Source: Asterias rubens
Lineage: Eukaryota > Echinodermata > Asteroidea > Forcipulatida > Asteriidae
Length of the DNA stretch: 64,000 nt
Assembly (NCBI RefSeq): GCF_902459465.1
Contig: NC_047062.1
Span: 15,569,994-15,633,993, forward strand
Reading direction: 5' to 3'
Shown: in pieces, positions 45,201 to 52,839 of the stretch
How positions within the stretch are numbered: position 1 is the first letter of the stretch
Layout: the number at the start of each line of letters is the position of its first letter
Position numbers and translations under genes: made by a program
Notes under the pieces: model-generated
The model's database searches: none
Told to the model about the DNA's origin: nothing
What the model saw: only the letters and a program-made list of their open reading frames with translations

Positions 45201-47318
45201 AACTTTCAATAAAATAAAGTACCTACAATGATTGGTTGTAAACACAATGTTTGAATATTTGTGTAACATTGTTACAAACAGTTGGTATCTGTTTTTGTGT
45301 TACATTTGTGGCTTGCCATAGTTTTCCAACCTCAGTTTGCCTTTGACGTTGCAATAGAAAGGTCTATAAGCATTCATGTTTCCAGAAAGGCTTATTTTCA
45401 AGTCACAGTACATTAGTTAGCTTTTTGTCTTGTATTGTTCTTTTTGTTTTGCCGAATAAATAATAATAGTAATAATAATATTTTGATAGAGCTGTCGATT
45501 CTGCTGTGATAACTATTATTCCGCTTGTATCCTTAGATTGAAGGTGCCTTCATCCAGGGCTATGGACTCTACGTCCTTGAGGACTACCGGATCACTCCAT
45601 CAGGCCATCTGTTGACCAAAGGCCCCGGCTTCTATAAGATTCCAGCCTTTGGGGACATCCCGGCAGAGTTTAACGTCAGTTTGCTCACGAGGGCGCCAAA
45701 TCCATTTGCGATCGGCTCCTCTAAGGTCAGTAGAACTACCTGGGGTGCGTTTTGGCGGTCGTAACCAACAACTGTTCCAGTTGAATTGGCCATTGGTTAC
45801 CACTGGCCAATGATGATGATGATGATGTCGTATGCTATGCTGATCTCATTTTAAAGTCTGTAAGCCAGTTTATGGCTAGGTCCTCAGCCAGGTGAAGGGC
45901 TTACTAATGGCCAATGACCGCGACTTATGTCAGGCGACTGTTATCATATTAGGCAGAAATTTTATAATTCTGGTATGCGCAGACAACTAGTTCTTAACAG
46001 AAATAGGTTACCAGCCAAAATTCTTTGCTGTTGATATGATTGTAGCTGGTGCCTTGTGAACATTTGAGCATATATATTTTCTACTTATTAAGCTTTTCTG
46101 AAATTTTGAGCTGGTGAAAAAAAACATTCCGCTAAAAAAAGGCACGTTGCTTCCTACACCTGGGGCTGAAACAGGGTTTACCCCTTCACAGTCTGTAGTA
46201 GGCATTGGTATCATCCACAAGGAGCCTGGCTGGTAGTGCAGAATGCACTACCTTCACAACTTTGTTTATGAAGCAATTATGGTTAAGTGCCTTGCTCAAG
46301 GGCACTACTGTCATGACCAGGTATTCGAACCCACACTCTGCTGCTGATGACAACACCAGAGCGTTGGTTCGGTGAACTAGACCTTGTGGCCGGGATCAGC
46401 ATCAAAAGAGTATGTTTTCACATAAACAAATACAGCCTTTGTGCTCAGAACCAACCAAATTCAACTTGATATTATTCTTTTTTGGGAAGTCCTGTAAAGG
46501 TGTTGTGTTTAATTTTTTATTATTGGGTATTTCTCTACTTTTCCCGGTTGTTAGCATTGAAATCTTTGTCTAATTACTTTTACTATGCGCTTGTGTACAT
46601 TTTGTAGAATGGGCTCAATATAAATCAATAAATTACTATTATTTTTTATATACAGGCGATAGGTGAGCCGCCGTTATTTTTGGCAGCCTCTGTGTTCTTT
46701 GCCATCAAAGATGCCATTCAGTCTGCGAGAGAAGACTCTGGCATCCCAGGATTGTTCCGTCTCGACAGCCCAGCTTGTTCAGAGAGGATACGTATGGCTT
46801 GTCAAGATCAGTTTACTCAACAGGTTAGAAACTTTCCTTTGATAATTGTGTCTTGTTAACGTCTTTTGTGTGTAGCATATTTGGTCATCGAAGTTGCAAG
46901 AGAATAATGAACGAAAAACACCCTTGTTGCACAATTTTGTGTTTTTCAGTTGCCAAAAGGCTTTAGGCATGAAGTCTTTTAATTTTTGAGTGAGAAACTA
47001 TCTTTTTCTCAAAAGCTTAATTACTTCAGAGGGAGACAGTTCTCACAATTTGCTACACTTTTATTAGCTCTCCCTTGCTTGTTACCAAGTAATTTTTGTA
47101 GGCTAGTTATTATTTTGAGTAATTACCAGTTGTGTTCAGTGCCTCTTAACACTCTTCGGTAGTCCCACGATTGTGTTCTGGGTAATCAAGTCATCATAAA
47201 AAAAAATTAACACCTCATTTCATCTTCTTACAAGTTGCTTAATTATTCCGTTTATTCCCACCAACAGATTCCAACCCCAGAACCTGGAACCTACACTCCA
47301 TTCTTCATTCGCCCATAG
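15244..47318 (+). CDS. XDH: Xanthine dehydrogenase/oxidase, complete, 32 exons, 1331 aa
   Basis: Oxidises hypoxanthine to xanthine and xanthine to urate, passing electrons through molybdenum cofactor, two 2Fe-2S clusters and FAD to NAD+ (or O2); a soluble homodimer of purine catabolism. All 32 exons have AG/GT borders and compatible phases; the sum is 3996 bases, against 1333 residues in human. Domain order is ferredoxin-like 2Fe-2S, helical 2Fe-2S, FAD, molybdopterin. XDH rather than aldehyde oxidase is indicated by retained substrate residues: Glu804 in GGFGGKE, Arg882 in VLERALL, Arg914 in AFRGFG and Glu1263 in [10 protein letters not shown] (bovine Glu802, Arg880, Arg912, Glu1261). Start ATG 15244 has context aagATGG; stop TAG 47316. 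Exons are listed in the three domain entries. Introns make up 88% of the locus and are full of repeats, yet no exon is broken. Confidence 0.96.
15470..17525 (-). mobile_element. Decayed CR1/Jockey-group LINE (copy A), 5'-truncated
   Basis: Minus-strand reverse transcriptase in XDH intron 1. Seen: [50 protein letters not shown], the intact catalytic box FADD, and the C-terminal piece [13 protein letters not shown]. Breaks: frameshift near 17400, TAA nonsense codon at 16791-16789, frameshift near 15860. No endonuclease domain is present, so the 5' part is missing. It is inactive as read. The family is placed by its RT motifs, and the clade name is approximate. Confidence 0.85.
17525..19236 (-). 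mobile_element. Decayed CR1-like LINE (copy B), reverse transcriptase
   Basis: Minus-strand RT with [66 protein letters not shown] and [11 protein letters not shown], running to [14 protein letters not shown] where it passes without a stop into copy A at about 17525. The catalytic box reads YADY: the second Asp codon is TAT (around 18250), which should abolish polymerase activity. The expected WN-LP tail is missing, cut off by copy A. Plain upstream (right) sequence beyond 19236 is not LINE-like. Confidence 0.85.
20107..20270 (+). mobile_element. SINE-A copy in XDH intron 2
   Basis: tRNA-like head ggctcagttggtagagtacc and B-box-like ggttcagatcccactc, followed by the tail cccagtcagtttccc. It follows a polypyrimidine/poly-G run at 20040-20100. 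Confidence 0.75.
21540..21985 (-). mobile_element. LINE 3' fragment in XDH intron 4
   Basis: The minus strand encodes [18 protein letters not shown] and [19 protein letters not shown], the typical C-terminal end of a LINE polymerase. The 3' tail ends near 21540 in an AT-rich run. Only this end is present. Confidence 0.7.
22105..22440 (+). mobile_element. LINE 3' fragment in XDH intron 4
   Basis: The plus strand encodes [18 protein letters not shown] and [10 protein letters not shown] before a stop at 22320-22322, followed by a 3' tail with ggcgctatgtaaatttctt as in L2/CR1-like ends. It ends within 50 bases of the exon 5 acceptor (22487). Confidence 0.7.
22701..22980 (+). mobile_element. MITE family M2, plus copy (XDH intron 5)
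   Basis: Starts ttaaagccattggacacttt and ends gaaagtgtctaatggcttta: terminal inverted repeats. Landmarks: cacagatttacaaataactt, gggttttcccgtaattttct and gtgatacacgaagtgtgggc. Other copies: 25989-26362, 44847-45179, 49731-50036. Confidence 0.85.
23025..23275. mobile_element. SINE-B copy with inverted left part (XDH intron 5)
   Basis: The right part reads plus: gctctagaatagcaaaggt and gggttcgaatcccaaacgag, then cacagaactcagagtataa. The left part (ttagcactgtttactcggta and tttcccgagtctgggg) is the same tail in reverse, giving an inverted structure like that at 32787-33250. Confidence 0.65.
24000..24155. repeat. Inverted-repeat element (family also at 51640-51805)
   Basis: Left gccattttgaggtatggtgg and right ccaccatacattaacctcaa with ggct are inverted; inside is gggtttgggt-like sequence on either side (aggtttgggtaaatttgtg). 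Located in XDH intron 7. Confidence 0.6.
24228..24318 (-). mobile_element. Partial SINE-A (XDH intron 7)
   Basis: Tail ccacaatggaaactgactgg and the beginning of the B-box region gagtgggatttgaaccaa; the remainder is absent. Confidence 0.6.
24615..24792 (+). mobile_element. M1 MITE, tail half (XDH intron 8)
   Basis: ctcttgcaactttgatgacc, then gttgggatacctcaagtgag and a terminus gtgtcgagtgcctttaa. The left half is missing. Confidence 0.6.
25050..25300. mobile_element. TIR element 14 bases after the exon 9 donor
   Basis: Left end gggtgcattcgattagcttc and right end gaagctaatcaaatgcaccc are inverted repeats extending ~35 bases. The interior has further inverted blocks (cacttggggctggccccagg). It begins 14 bases past the exon 9 boundary at 25035. 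Confidence 0.8.
25989..26362 (-). mobile_element. MITE family M2, minus copy (XDH intron 9)
   Basis: Starts tttaagcgccagtggacact and ends cgaaagtgtataatggcctt; the inside is the reverse of the 22701 copy (cacgcttcgtgtatcacaac). Confidence 0.8.
27073..27482. mobile_element. Large foldback element (XDH intron 10)
   Basis: Almost the entire ~410 bases folds on itself. Outer ends are cgttgccttggatcggtcga and its inverse tccgatccaaggcaatgtg; the inner arms run from ggtcggccatttatgggagt to its complement, actcccataaatggccgacc, around 27244-27307. The centre has a small direct repeat (gtttatgggagtcaa twice). Ends read aaaggaac...gttccttt. No coding sequence. Confidence 0.9.
28431..28800 (+). mobile_element. 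M1 MITE, plus copy (XDH intron 12)
   Basis: Starts cactggacacttttagtatt and ends gaggtgcccagtgcctttac, with acaatgtgagaaaacggctc and tatgcatatgttgagataca inside. It begins 14 bases after the exon 12 donor (28417). Confidence 0.8.
29139..29478 (+). mobile_element. M1 MITE, plus copy, right end cut (XDH intron 13)
   Basis: Starts tttaaaggcactggacacta, with acattgtgagaaacgactcc inside. After tgttgggatacactac it is replaced by the next foldback, so the right terminus is missing. Confidence 0.8.
29483..29730. mobile_element. Foldback element inserted in/after M1 copy
   Basis: Ends cctggtttcatggctctgct and agcagagccatgaaattag are inverted repeats; internal blocks tgtgcttacggcaagcg and cgcttgcacgtaagcg also invert. 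Related short ends lie at 11560, 41700 and 52840. Confidence 0.7.
30456..30597. mobile_element. Small TIR element (XDH intron 15)
   Basis: Left cctacagctacggctacggc and right gccttagccgtagctgtagc with catttcggacacggcc are inverted repeats. About 140 bp, non-coding. Confidence 0.7.
31498..31886 (+). mobile_element. M1 MITE, full plus copy (XDH intron 16)
   Basis: Both termini are present: ggcagtggacactattgg at the left and ccaatagtgtccactgcc at the right. It also has a central perfect hairpin, gatttcgagacctcag against gaggtctcgaaatc. This is the best reference copy of the family in the window. Confidence 0.9.
31990..32346. mobile_element. Hairpin plus TIR element (XDH intron 16)
   Basis: A 16-bp perfect hairpin ccattttgggagtcaa (31990-32005) / its complement (32022-32037) is followed by an element at 32151-32346 with ends acccttcccatgaaatatg and catatttcatgggaagggt. 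The second ends 31 bases before exon 17. Confidence 0.75.
32787..33250. mobile_element. Complex SINE-B locus with inverted and repeated tails
   Basis: A full plus copy has the tRNA-like head ggtagtctagttggtaagac, gggttcgaatcccacccgag and the tail cacaggactcgggaaagtac ending at an A-run and ttctttatccccgatgcaaa (about 32965-33250). To its left is the same unit in reverse up to the B box (32787-32893), joined to a second forward tail (32894-32970). Located in XDH intron 17. Confidence 0.8.
33808..34383. mobile_element. Inverted SINE-A pair with 15-bp target duplication
   Basis: A minus copy (33823-34074) and a plus copy (34151-34368) face each other tail-outward and form a near-perfect palindrome with ~76 bases of spacer. 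The direct repeat tagtttactccctaa flanks the whole unit (33808-33822 and 34369-34383), as expected for one target-primed insertion. The spacer contains a second SINE tail start (cacaagggaaactgact). Located in XDH intron 19. Confidence 0.85.
34384..34720 (-). mobile_element. SINE-B, minus copy plus extra tail (XDH intron 19)
   Basis: Minus-strand tail (acccgagttgtgtgaaaaat), B box gtgggattcaaactcacg, head ccacctagaccgatattgcc, then a second partial tail from 34640 (ggagataaagaatattaata). Confidence 0.75.
34812..34960. repeat. Short MITE, 'ttaggactagtccta' family
   Basis: Ends agagttaggactagtctta and agtcctaactctttgtga are inverted, with internal ctaggactagtcctaagtta. Related fragments: 36063-36130, 36730-36890, 38585-38705. 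Confidence 0.7.
35540..35725 (-). mobile_element. SINE-B, minus copy, diverged (XDH intron 20)
   Basis: gagcgggattcaaacccaca (B box reverse), accaactagaccaatgagat (A box reverse) and the tail ttagcacttcatactcagaa. Confidence 0.7.
35841..35866 (+). repeat. (TC)n microsatellite serving as exon 21 polypyrimidine tract
   Basis: A pure TC run reaches to 3 bases before the acceptor aag at 35869. The splice acceptor of XDH exon 21 therefore sits directly on a length-variable microsatellite. Confidence 0.85.
36063..36300. repeat. Remnants of two foldback families (XDH intron 21)
   Basis: tcacaaagagttaggactag at 36078, then ttgcttagcaaaaacaggtt with accagcc, and ttttgcttagcaaataag, belonging to the 'gctaagca' foldback seen fully at 52840-53038. 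Confidence 0.6.
37087..37477 (+). mobile_element. M1 MITE, full plus copy (XDH intron 22)
   Basis: ggcagtggacactattgg at the left, ccaatagtgtccagtgtc at the right, with aaacattgtgagaaacagct inside. Confidence 0.85.
37830..38000 (-). mobile_element. Penelope-like end fragments, direct repeat
   Basis: About 85 bases starting ctattgaaaaactgcttacc occur twice in tandem (from 37832 and from 37917), each with aatggtctgacgtttcga or its variant. The minus strand gives tcgaaacgtcagaccatt, an end motif also present at 40670-40770 and near 53920. Element type is inferred. Confidence 0.45.
38240..38585. repeat. Repeat shared in inverse with 47730-48045
   Basis: Blocks ctcaacacccctccagctat, aggtgcaaggtcgcgtgtc and the segment around taatcccaacgaggcctgg recur in reverse complement at 47740-48035 (atagctggaggggtgttgtg, tgacacgcgagcttgcacct, tcgttgggcttaaacca). 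It is probably one mobile-element family; no coding sequence is seen. Confidence 0.6.
38981..39366 (-). mobile_element. M1 MITE, full minus copy (XDH intron 24)
   Basis: ggcagtggacactattgg at the left and ccaatagtgtccactgcc at the right, with central gatttcgagacctcaa and cttgaggtctcaaaatc. Confidence 0.85.
40032..40205 (-). mobile_element. LINE C-terminal fragment (XDH intron 24)
   Basis: The minus strand encodes [34 protein letters not shown] and [13 protein letters not shown] followed by a stop, the standard end of a CR1-type polymerase. It lies under 80 bases from exon 25. Confidence 0.75.
40470..40575 (+). mobile_element. M1 MITE tail (XDH intron 25)
   Basis: tatgcatatgttgagataca and ccaatagtgtccagtgtctt; the left part is missing. 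Confidence 0.6.
40665..40775 (-). mobile_element. Penelope-like end fragment
   Basis: On the minus strand: aagactctgctagggttgaa followed by acgtcagaccatcaacta, preceding exon 26 by under 60 bases. Same motif as 37830-38000. Confidence 0.4.
41800..42290. mobile_element. Retroelement fragments (XDH intron 26)
   Basis: The minus strand 41860-41806 carries tagagcaagctaatcgaaac with gttgagacca, the hammerhead-like hairpin of 10340. 41915-42000 repeats the block acctggcaagaagatacac. 42045-42130 looks like a LINE end (tgagtggaatagtttgtcc), with a 3' tail ending in aaataaataa at 42265. Confidence 0.45.
42657..42788 (+). repeat. 34-bp minisatellite, about 4 copies
   Basis: The unit starts caccatttgcccctggttgg and continues ccctgggtatggta; copies start at 42657, 42691, 42725 and 42759. 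Only a few substitutions separate the copies. It lies in XDH intron 27, next to a SINE-C remnant (42800-42905). Confidence 0.9.
43032..43775 (+). mobile_element. M1 MITE followed by LINE 3' tail (XDH intron 27)
   Basis: M1 spans 43032-43411 (ggcactggacactatcgg to gtgcccagtgccttta). From 43412 a LINE-type 3' end continues (ccagccaggtctccagcctt; ttcaactgctttgagtgttt) and closes with aataaataaatcttatctaa. Confidence 0.65.
44124..44427 (-). mobile_element. M1 MITE, minus copy (XDH intron 28)
   Basis: Starts aaaggcactggacactattg and ends caaaagtgtccagtgccttt. Slightly short internally. A SINE-B tail scrap (ggaaagtaccgagtatacag) follows at 44430. Confidence 0.8.
44847..45179 (+). mobile_element. 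MITE family M2, plus copy (XDH intron 29)
   Basis: ttaaagccattggacacttt at the left and gaaagtgtccaatggcttta at the right; an A-run at 44876-44889 and atcaattcacgatatcgaat inside. Confidence 0.85.
46225..46400 (-). mobile_element. SINE-C copy (XDH intron 30)
   Basis: Minus-strand core ccttgagcaaggcacttaac with cataattgc and a B-box-like gggttcgaatacctggtc; head near 46380 (ctagttcaccgaaccaacgc). Confidence 0.6.
46540..46645 (+). mobile_element. LINE-type 3' tail just before exon 31
   Basis: ctatgcgcttgtgtacattt then gggctcaatataaatcaata resembles LINE 3' ends, finishing about 10 bases before the exon 31 acceptor at 46655. Confidence 0.4.
46872..47150 (-). mobile_element. M1 MITE, minus copy, left end missing (XDH intron 31)
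   Basis: aacacccttgttgcacaatt, acttcagagggagacagttc, gcttgttaccaagtaatttt and the terminus gtgttcagtgcctcttaa. Confidence 0.75.
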
Positions 47319-47422
47319 TCTGAAAGACTCTCTGACAAACCCAAGAAACAATAACCTTCAAGGTACTAACAAAAAAAAAATCTTCAAATAACTATAACTT
47401 CTGGTGTATACTTGATATTTGA

Positions 47423-47428
47423 AATAAA
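47423..47428 (+). terminator. Candidate poly(A) signal of XDH
   Basis: AATAAA about 105 bases after the TAG stop, in AT-rich sequence and before the SINE at 47485. Use is inferred. Confidence 0.45.
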
Positions 47429-47484
47429 AAGTTGCATCCCCTTTAAGATGATCCCCCTCCTGCCACTTCCCATATTATATTAGA

Positions 47485-47690
47485 AGCTTTGGTGTGCTCC
47501 CTGGCTATACCGCAGTTACAGGTTGAATGGCTTCTGACTGGCATCCACAAATAAAGATATTGACAAAATAGGGTGACTGCCAACATAAGGGTTAGATGGC
47601 TCAGCTGGTAGAGTTCCAGCACATTAATCCGGAGGTCATAATTTTTCTGTGTTCTACCGCAAATTATTTGAAACTCACCCTGTCGGTTTC
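47485..47690 (+). mobile_element. SINE-A, plus copy 3' of XDH
   Basis: Body ggctataccgcagttacagg and cttctgactggcatccac, tRNA-like ggctcagctggtagagttcc, degraded B box, then tcggtttccctggtgg. Confidence 0.75.
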
Positions 47691-47729
47691 CCTGGTGGCT
47701 TATGACTTAAATTCAACTTGTATTCATAA

Positions 47730-48045
47730 ATACCTCAGGCAGTTTCGCTATTCCTATTGGTGGAGAGTGCGTCACGTGGGTGTGTATAAACCTTTGTTTA
47801 TGACCAGTAAAAAGTGTTGAAACATGGGAGTGACACGCGAGCTTGCACCTGTGATTATAAGACCCGATCAGGACGAGGGCCTTCCTATTTCATAGCTGGA
47901 GGGGTGTTGTGTTGAAAGAAATCATTGAACAATTATAATTTTTGCATTTAATTTACTTTTTGACCAAAAAGTGTTGATGTTTTTTGACCGAAAAGGTAAA
48001 GTTATCAAGAACCAGTCCTCGTTGGGCTTAAACCACTAGTTAAAA
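47730..48045. repeat. Inverse copy of the 38240-38585 repeat
   Basis: ttcgctattcctattggtgg and gagtgcgtcac at the left, gtgttgaaacatgggagtga in the middle, aaccagtcctcgttgggctt at the right, matching the intron 23 copy in reverse complement. Confidence 0.6.
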
Positions 48046-48162
48046 ACCTCTACACCACACATTGATTCCCTTATTGAAATTCTTGGAGATGACACTATCC
48101 ACTGTGTGGTGTATAAAGGATTAAAGGCAACCACTGTGGTGTAATTTGAAAGGACACCGGTT

Positions 48163-48345
48163 AAGCCTGGTTCATACTTCCTGCGCATGCGAATGGGATA
48201 CAAACTGTGTTGTCCTGTTTTCCATGTTAATGTTTCGCAGCAGTTGAGCACATTTGAACTGATGCAAAGTTATCGATGTGAATTTCGATGTGAGGTCAAA
48301 ATTTGTATTGCATTCGCATTCGCAGGAAGTACTTAAACCGGGCTT
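48163..48345. mobile_element. TIR element
   Basis: Left aagcctggttcatacttcct with gcgcatgcgaatg and right cattcgcattcgcaggaagt with acttaaaccgggctt: ~33-base inverted termini. About 180 bp. Confidence 0.75.
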
Positions 48346-49035
48346 CAGTTTCTCATGTATTGGACAACATTGACCTGTTGGTGAATACAAACGAGGAGAA
48401 AATTTTGGTTTGGTTGTAGGGACTGTAAATTACTTATTTACTTATTTCCGTTGTAGATTGTTTTATCCACTGAAAGAGCTAACAATCAAATAAATAATGT
48501 GTATCTGTGTTTTGTATTTGTATTGCAAGTAATCATGAAGATTTAAATTGATTTGAAGCTTTTTAATTATATTGGTCATTAACAGTACAGATCTTTTAAT
48601 TAGAAGTAAACCTATAGGTGGTTAGTAAAATTATATATGTTAAGGTTTTTTATACCTCAATTAATTAAAAGGTAAATCTTAATTAATTTGTTTAACTATT
48701 TTTTTAAACGATCTCACGACTTAATAGATGTGAAAACCAATTAGTAGACTTCTGAGACGTTTATATATTTTTAAGGACGACTCCTTTTTCCCATAGTTTC
48801 TACATGACTAGAATTAAAACCCAAAGTATTATATTATTGGAAACCAAATCAATTAAAAAATTAAATTTAGTCATTTGACAAAAATTATAAGTTAAAATAT
48901 TTCAAGTCATATTTTTTTCTAAAGTATTTTTTTAATTTTACATCTAGATACAACAGAGCATTTGTAAAGAGCCTTTACATCAAGATCAAAGCACTCAAAA
49001 GAGGAAAACCAAAGAAACTATAACTTAAACATATT

Positions 49036-49185
49036 ACATCTGATACAAATAAGTTTTAAGAGATTTTTTTAACAATGGCAAAGAGCTACAATTTCTGTAG
49101 CGTACTGGGAGGTTGTTCCATATTCGGGGAGCAACAAAGGAAAAAGTCCGGTTGTGAGCAGAAAATTGGTAATGCAGATTGGTTT
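49036..49185 (-). mobile_element. LINE C-terminal fragment
   Basis: The minus strand encodes FSAHNRTFSFVAPRIWNNLP and VRYRNCSSLP then LKKSLKTYLYQM and a stop, the conserved end of CR1/L2-type polymerases. Confidence 0.75.
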
Positions 49186-49730
49186 AGTTGATAAACAGGT
49201 CTAGATTGAGTCTGTTTTGGTTCAGAATGTTCATATGGAGAAACAGAAAAATATCTTAATATTTTCCAGAAGACAATTGGAACATACTGGTTGAAACGTC
49301 AAGTTGAAACCAACGGTTCTTTTCAGAACCACCCCAACTCATTAGAGATAGTCAATACATGGTCAATACCGCAAAGCTTTCCATATCGTATTTCCACCAT
49401 GCAAAGTTTCAAACCCTACTTTTAAAACAAATGTCAAGATATTATAATATTTGATTTTTGACTTATGAACCTTTGTAAAAAATAATAAATGAAAAGTCAT
49501 TACTAAGTAATGAAAAATTAATAACTATGTTTTCAGATAGCAAAACTCTTCATCTGGTAATGAATTGGTATTTGGTATTATTCATTGAAAAATTAAGTGT
49601 GCCTTTGTAATGGCGGCATTGAGACAGAGATGATATTAAAAATATTATAATGGATTATTTTGTTTGTGTGTTTTGCTTTATATAGACATTTTGTGCCAAA
49701 TACATGTTTTTTTAATTTTAATTCTTACCT

Positions 49731-50036
49731 TAAAGCCAGTGGACACTTTCGGTATACAGTGTTGTCCAAGGCCCACACTTCGTGTATCACAAATTATAAA
49801 TAAAATAATAAACCTGTGAAAATTTAGGCTCATGACATGTGTTTACTATAAATCCGTAATTCTCGTTGTGAAGAATTAATAATTGTTTTAATGTTTTCTC
49901 AAAAAGTAAAGCATTTCATGGAATAATATTTCAAGAGAAGTCTTTTATCATTACCTTCTGTAAACCCTGTAAGTTATTTGTAAATCTGTGAACGTTTTTT
50001 TTTTTTTCTGTTCCGAAAGTGTATAATGGCTTTAAA
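49731..50036 (-). mobile_element. MITE family M2, minus copy
   Basis: taaagccagtggacactttc at the left and gaaagtgtataatggcttta at the right; gtttactataaatccgtaat and tgtaaaccctgtaagttatt inside. Confidence 0.85.
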
Positions 50037-50739
50037 GGGGCACACTGCCTTCAAATATCTTTAAAGTTTGCTCTTTGGAATAACCCCGATCAAGGTTGCT
50101 CATGCACAAAAACTCATACAATGTTTTGTATAGATTAGTGAGTAGTGATTTAACAAAATCCAACATGAACTTTCCTCTTGAAATACACCCAACAAAACTT
50201 ACAGTCCTCCATTTTGTGGAGTAAATAATTTGGTTAAACATTTGCCTAGATTCAAGATTCAATGTTTTATTGTCACACATATACAGTGAAATTCACCTCG
50301 GCTTGTGAGTTTAAACTATTAAAAAATACAAAAAATACAGAAAACCCTTAATCGACAATGCATCGGAACGTTTCCTTTCATGAAATTTCGAAGAAGAAAA
50401 AAAACGTCCAGGGATGTTTATGTAAGTCATTATATTTTACTTTTAAATATCTTTCCAACCACAAAGTATTTATTTCGAACCATATTTTTTTATAGCCCAA
50501 AACCCCCATCCCAATTCAATTCCTCTTTGATAATAATATTTTTCTCTCATGCAATGTCCACTTAACATTTTCTGTATAAAGATTGGACCTTTGTTATTGT
50601 CCACAAGAAACCTTAGTCGACAGACTAGATAGCTAAGGTGGTAGAGTGCTGAAATGCTAACCCAGAGGTTAAAATCCTGCTCTATTAAATTTGTTCAACC
50701 TCAGATCAAGTCCTACGTAACCGTTTCTTTATTTTTTAA

Positions 50740-51520
50740 CTTGGAAATTGAAAATGAAAAGTCACTTCCCCTAACTTTTATCCTTACCCTAAGCAAAACC
50801 CAAACCCTGCAACCATATAATCCTAATTATCACTAACATTTAACTTGGCACTTACCCAAACCTAACAATAAAACTTTACCCAAACCCAAAGGCTATAGTC
50901 ATAGGGCACTGAATCTATATAACCCTGGTCTTGCCCTAAATAAACCCTTGCCCTAGCCCCAATATCAACTCTGCCCAGAAACCCTGAACCCAACCCTACT
51001 CAAGGGGATTTTTTTCAAATTAACATCCTAAAACTAACTCTACAATAACCCTACCCCAACTCTGCAATCAGGAGTACTATCCCTTACCCTTGCCTAAAAA
51101 AATCGGTGGCGTAGCTACTGCGGCCACAAAATGTCATAAGAGAACGGTGGCCCCTTCAGCAAACCCCTACAAAAGGAAAATCTTTACCCCCACCACGAGC
51201 GCCACCCACCCCCAATTATACACACCCACACTCCCCCCCTTGTCTAGTAAACCTACCTCACCATGAGCACCCCCCCCATCACACCCACCATTTCACCCAC
51301 TGTCTAGTAAACTAACCTCACCATGACCCAACCACGAGCGCCCCCACTGTCTAGAAAACTAACCTCACCACGACCCCCCCAACTTTCCCCCACTGTCTAG
51401 TACACCAACCTCACCATGAGCGCACCCACACTTGCCCCCCCCCCCATCATATCTAGTAAACTAACCCCACCACGAGCGCCCCTTCCCCCACTCTTCCCGA
51501 CTGTCTAGTAAACTAACCCC
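50740..51520. repeat. C-rich low-complexity tract and degenerate minisatellite
   Basis: 50740-51080 is rich in aaccc/ccctaa-like words. From about 51238 the phrase tgtctagtaaactaacctca or variants recurs near 51242, 51301, 51341, 51456 and 51503 with ccaccatgagcgcccccc-like filling. Strong C/A strand bias, no gene. Confidence 0.7.
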
Positions 51521-51639
51521 TTTGGCAAAAATAGTTCCGATAGTGAAACAGACTTCATTGTCAGCTTTAAACTTATTTCAAAATTCTTTTGATAATTTTA
51601 CCGTCACTAAAAGGGTTCATATCCCCCACCCCCCCGCTT

Positions 51640-51805
51640 CAATTTGTAAAGATCATCATAATACCATAAGCCTTTTTGAGATATGGCGGACACTGTACGA
51701 GTGCACTGTTGGGTTTGGGTGTACAAATGGACATGTATACAGACAAATTTACCCAAATCTAGGAGTGTCCTAACATTATGTCCACCATACCTCATAATGA
51801 CTTAT
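51640..51805. repeat. Inverted-repeat element (family of 24000-24155)
   Basis: ataagcctttttgagatatg and gcggacact at the left; agtgtcctaacattatgtcc and accatacctcataatgactt at the right. Confidence 0.65.
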
Positions 51806-52839
51806 GGGACGATGTAAATAAATATTCAAAATAACTGACACATCAAAACAAACAAAGACTTGGGTTGGCCATGACCCCCCCCCACTAAGCATGTGGGTGT
51901 GGTGCCGACCCTCTAGTTTATTTCGTTTGACTTAATTGTTATCCAATTGTGTCTCGTCTTTATTATTTTTACAAGATGAATTCCAATTGAAATAAAATTA
52001 TGACATAGTATTAAGTTCTTCAAGCATTAATTTGATGCGCAAAGCACAGATTTCGTTCTGTGCAGCCAGAGTGTTCCACTGCCCAAATTCTAGAACTTTA
52101 AATAAACTTTTAAACCAACGTTTACAAAATTCAGACAATAATCAAAACAAATAAATATTTATAAATAAAGCCTCAAATGTTGACTTTAATAAAGTTATAT
52201 AATTTCAGATATATTAAAATGAAATTATTATTACAACACATTACAATAATTAATGTCAACTTTGTTTTTGAGTGCTCGTAGACAAAATGCATGTTTTTTT
52301 AATAACATTGCAATTTTGGCTAAAGATTTTGTCCGGTTTTCTACGTTCACCATATAAATTATTTTACAAAGCAGTGTACCATAATAAAATGACCAAACCT
52401 GAGCTTTTCTTGCAATGATGTCGAACATGTCAAAATTACTTTAGTTTTGCTCTACTAGAAATTTGTAAAATATTCCCTGCGGTGAACTGTTTAATTGTTC
52501 TTGGCATTTTCACATATTTTGTTGTCACATAGACCTTGGCAAAAAGCACCAACAAAATTGCACTTGCATTCTGACATTTTGGTAACCTGATGATTTGTGT
52601 TTGTTTCTTTGTTTCTCTTAGAAAAAGATGCACGATCTTTAGAAATGTATTCCTATTTGGTCCGACTCCATCAAACTCCAAAGGGTATTGTACTTGTATT
52701 TAATTTATTTGCTTAGCATGAGGCTAGGCGTGCCAATTTCATCGAATCAACTGATTTGAGTACCAAAACTATTTTACAATACGGTATTGGAGTTTGATGG
52801 ATTATAAAATGTCAAATGAGTAAACAATAAACTAAGGTC

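Larger units (their letters stand above)
31182..47318 (+). other. XDH: XDH exons 16-32: molybdopterin domain
   Basis: Exons 31182-31299, 32378-32429, 33366-33495, 33670-33789, 35271-35489, 35870-36003, 36514-36688, 37599-37790, 38782-38927, 40282-40363, 40829-41053, 42342-42416, 43965-44017, 44552-44732, 45537-45725, 46656-46823, 47268-47318 (residues 563-1331). Seen: [27 protein letters not shown]-type segment ([11 protein letters not shown]), [29 protein letters not shown]-type cofactor motif [40 protein letters not shown] and FRLDSPA. At the bovine Phe1009 position this protein has Tyr1011 (KFGIAYT), while the partner Phe916 (FRGFG) is kept. Confidence 0.94.

Noticed and set aside
50740-51100. 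Interstitial telomeric repeat
   Set aside because: aaccct-like words are present but no regular TTAGGG/CCCTAA array; it grades into low-complexity C-rich DNA.
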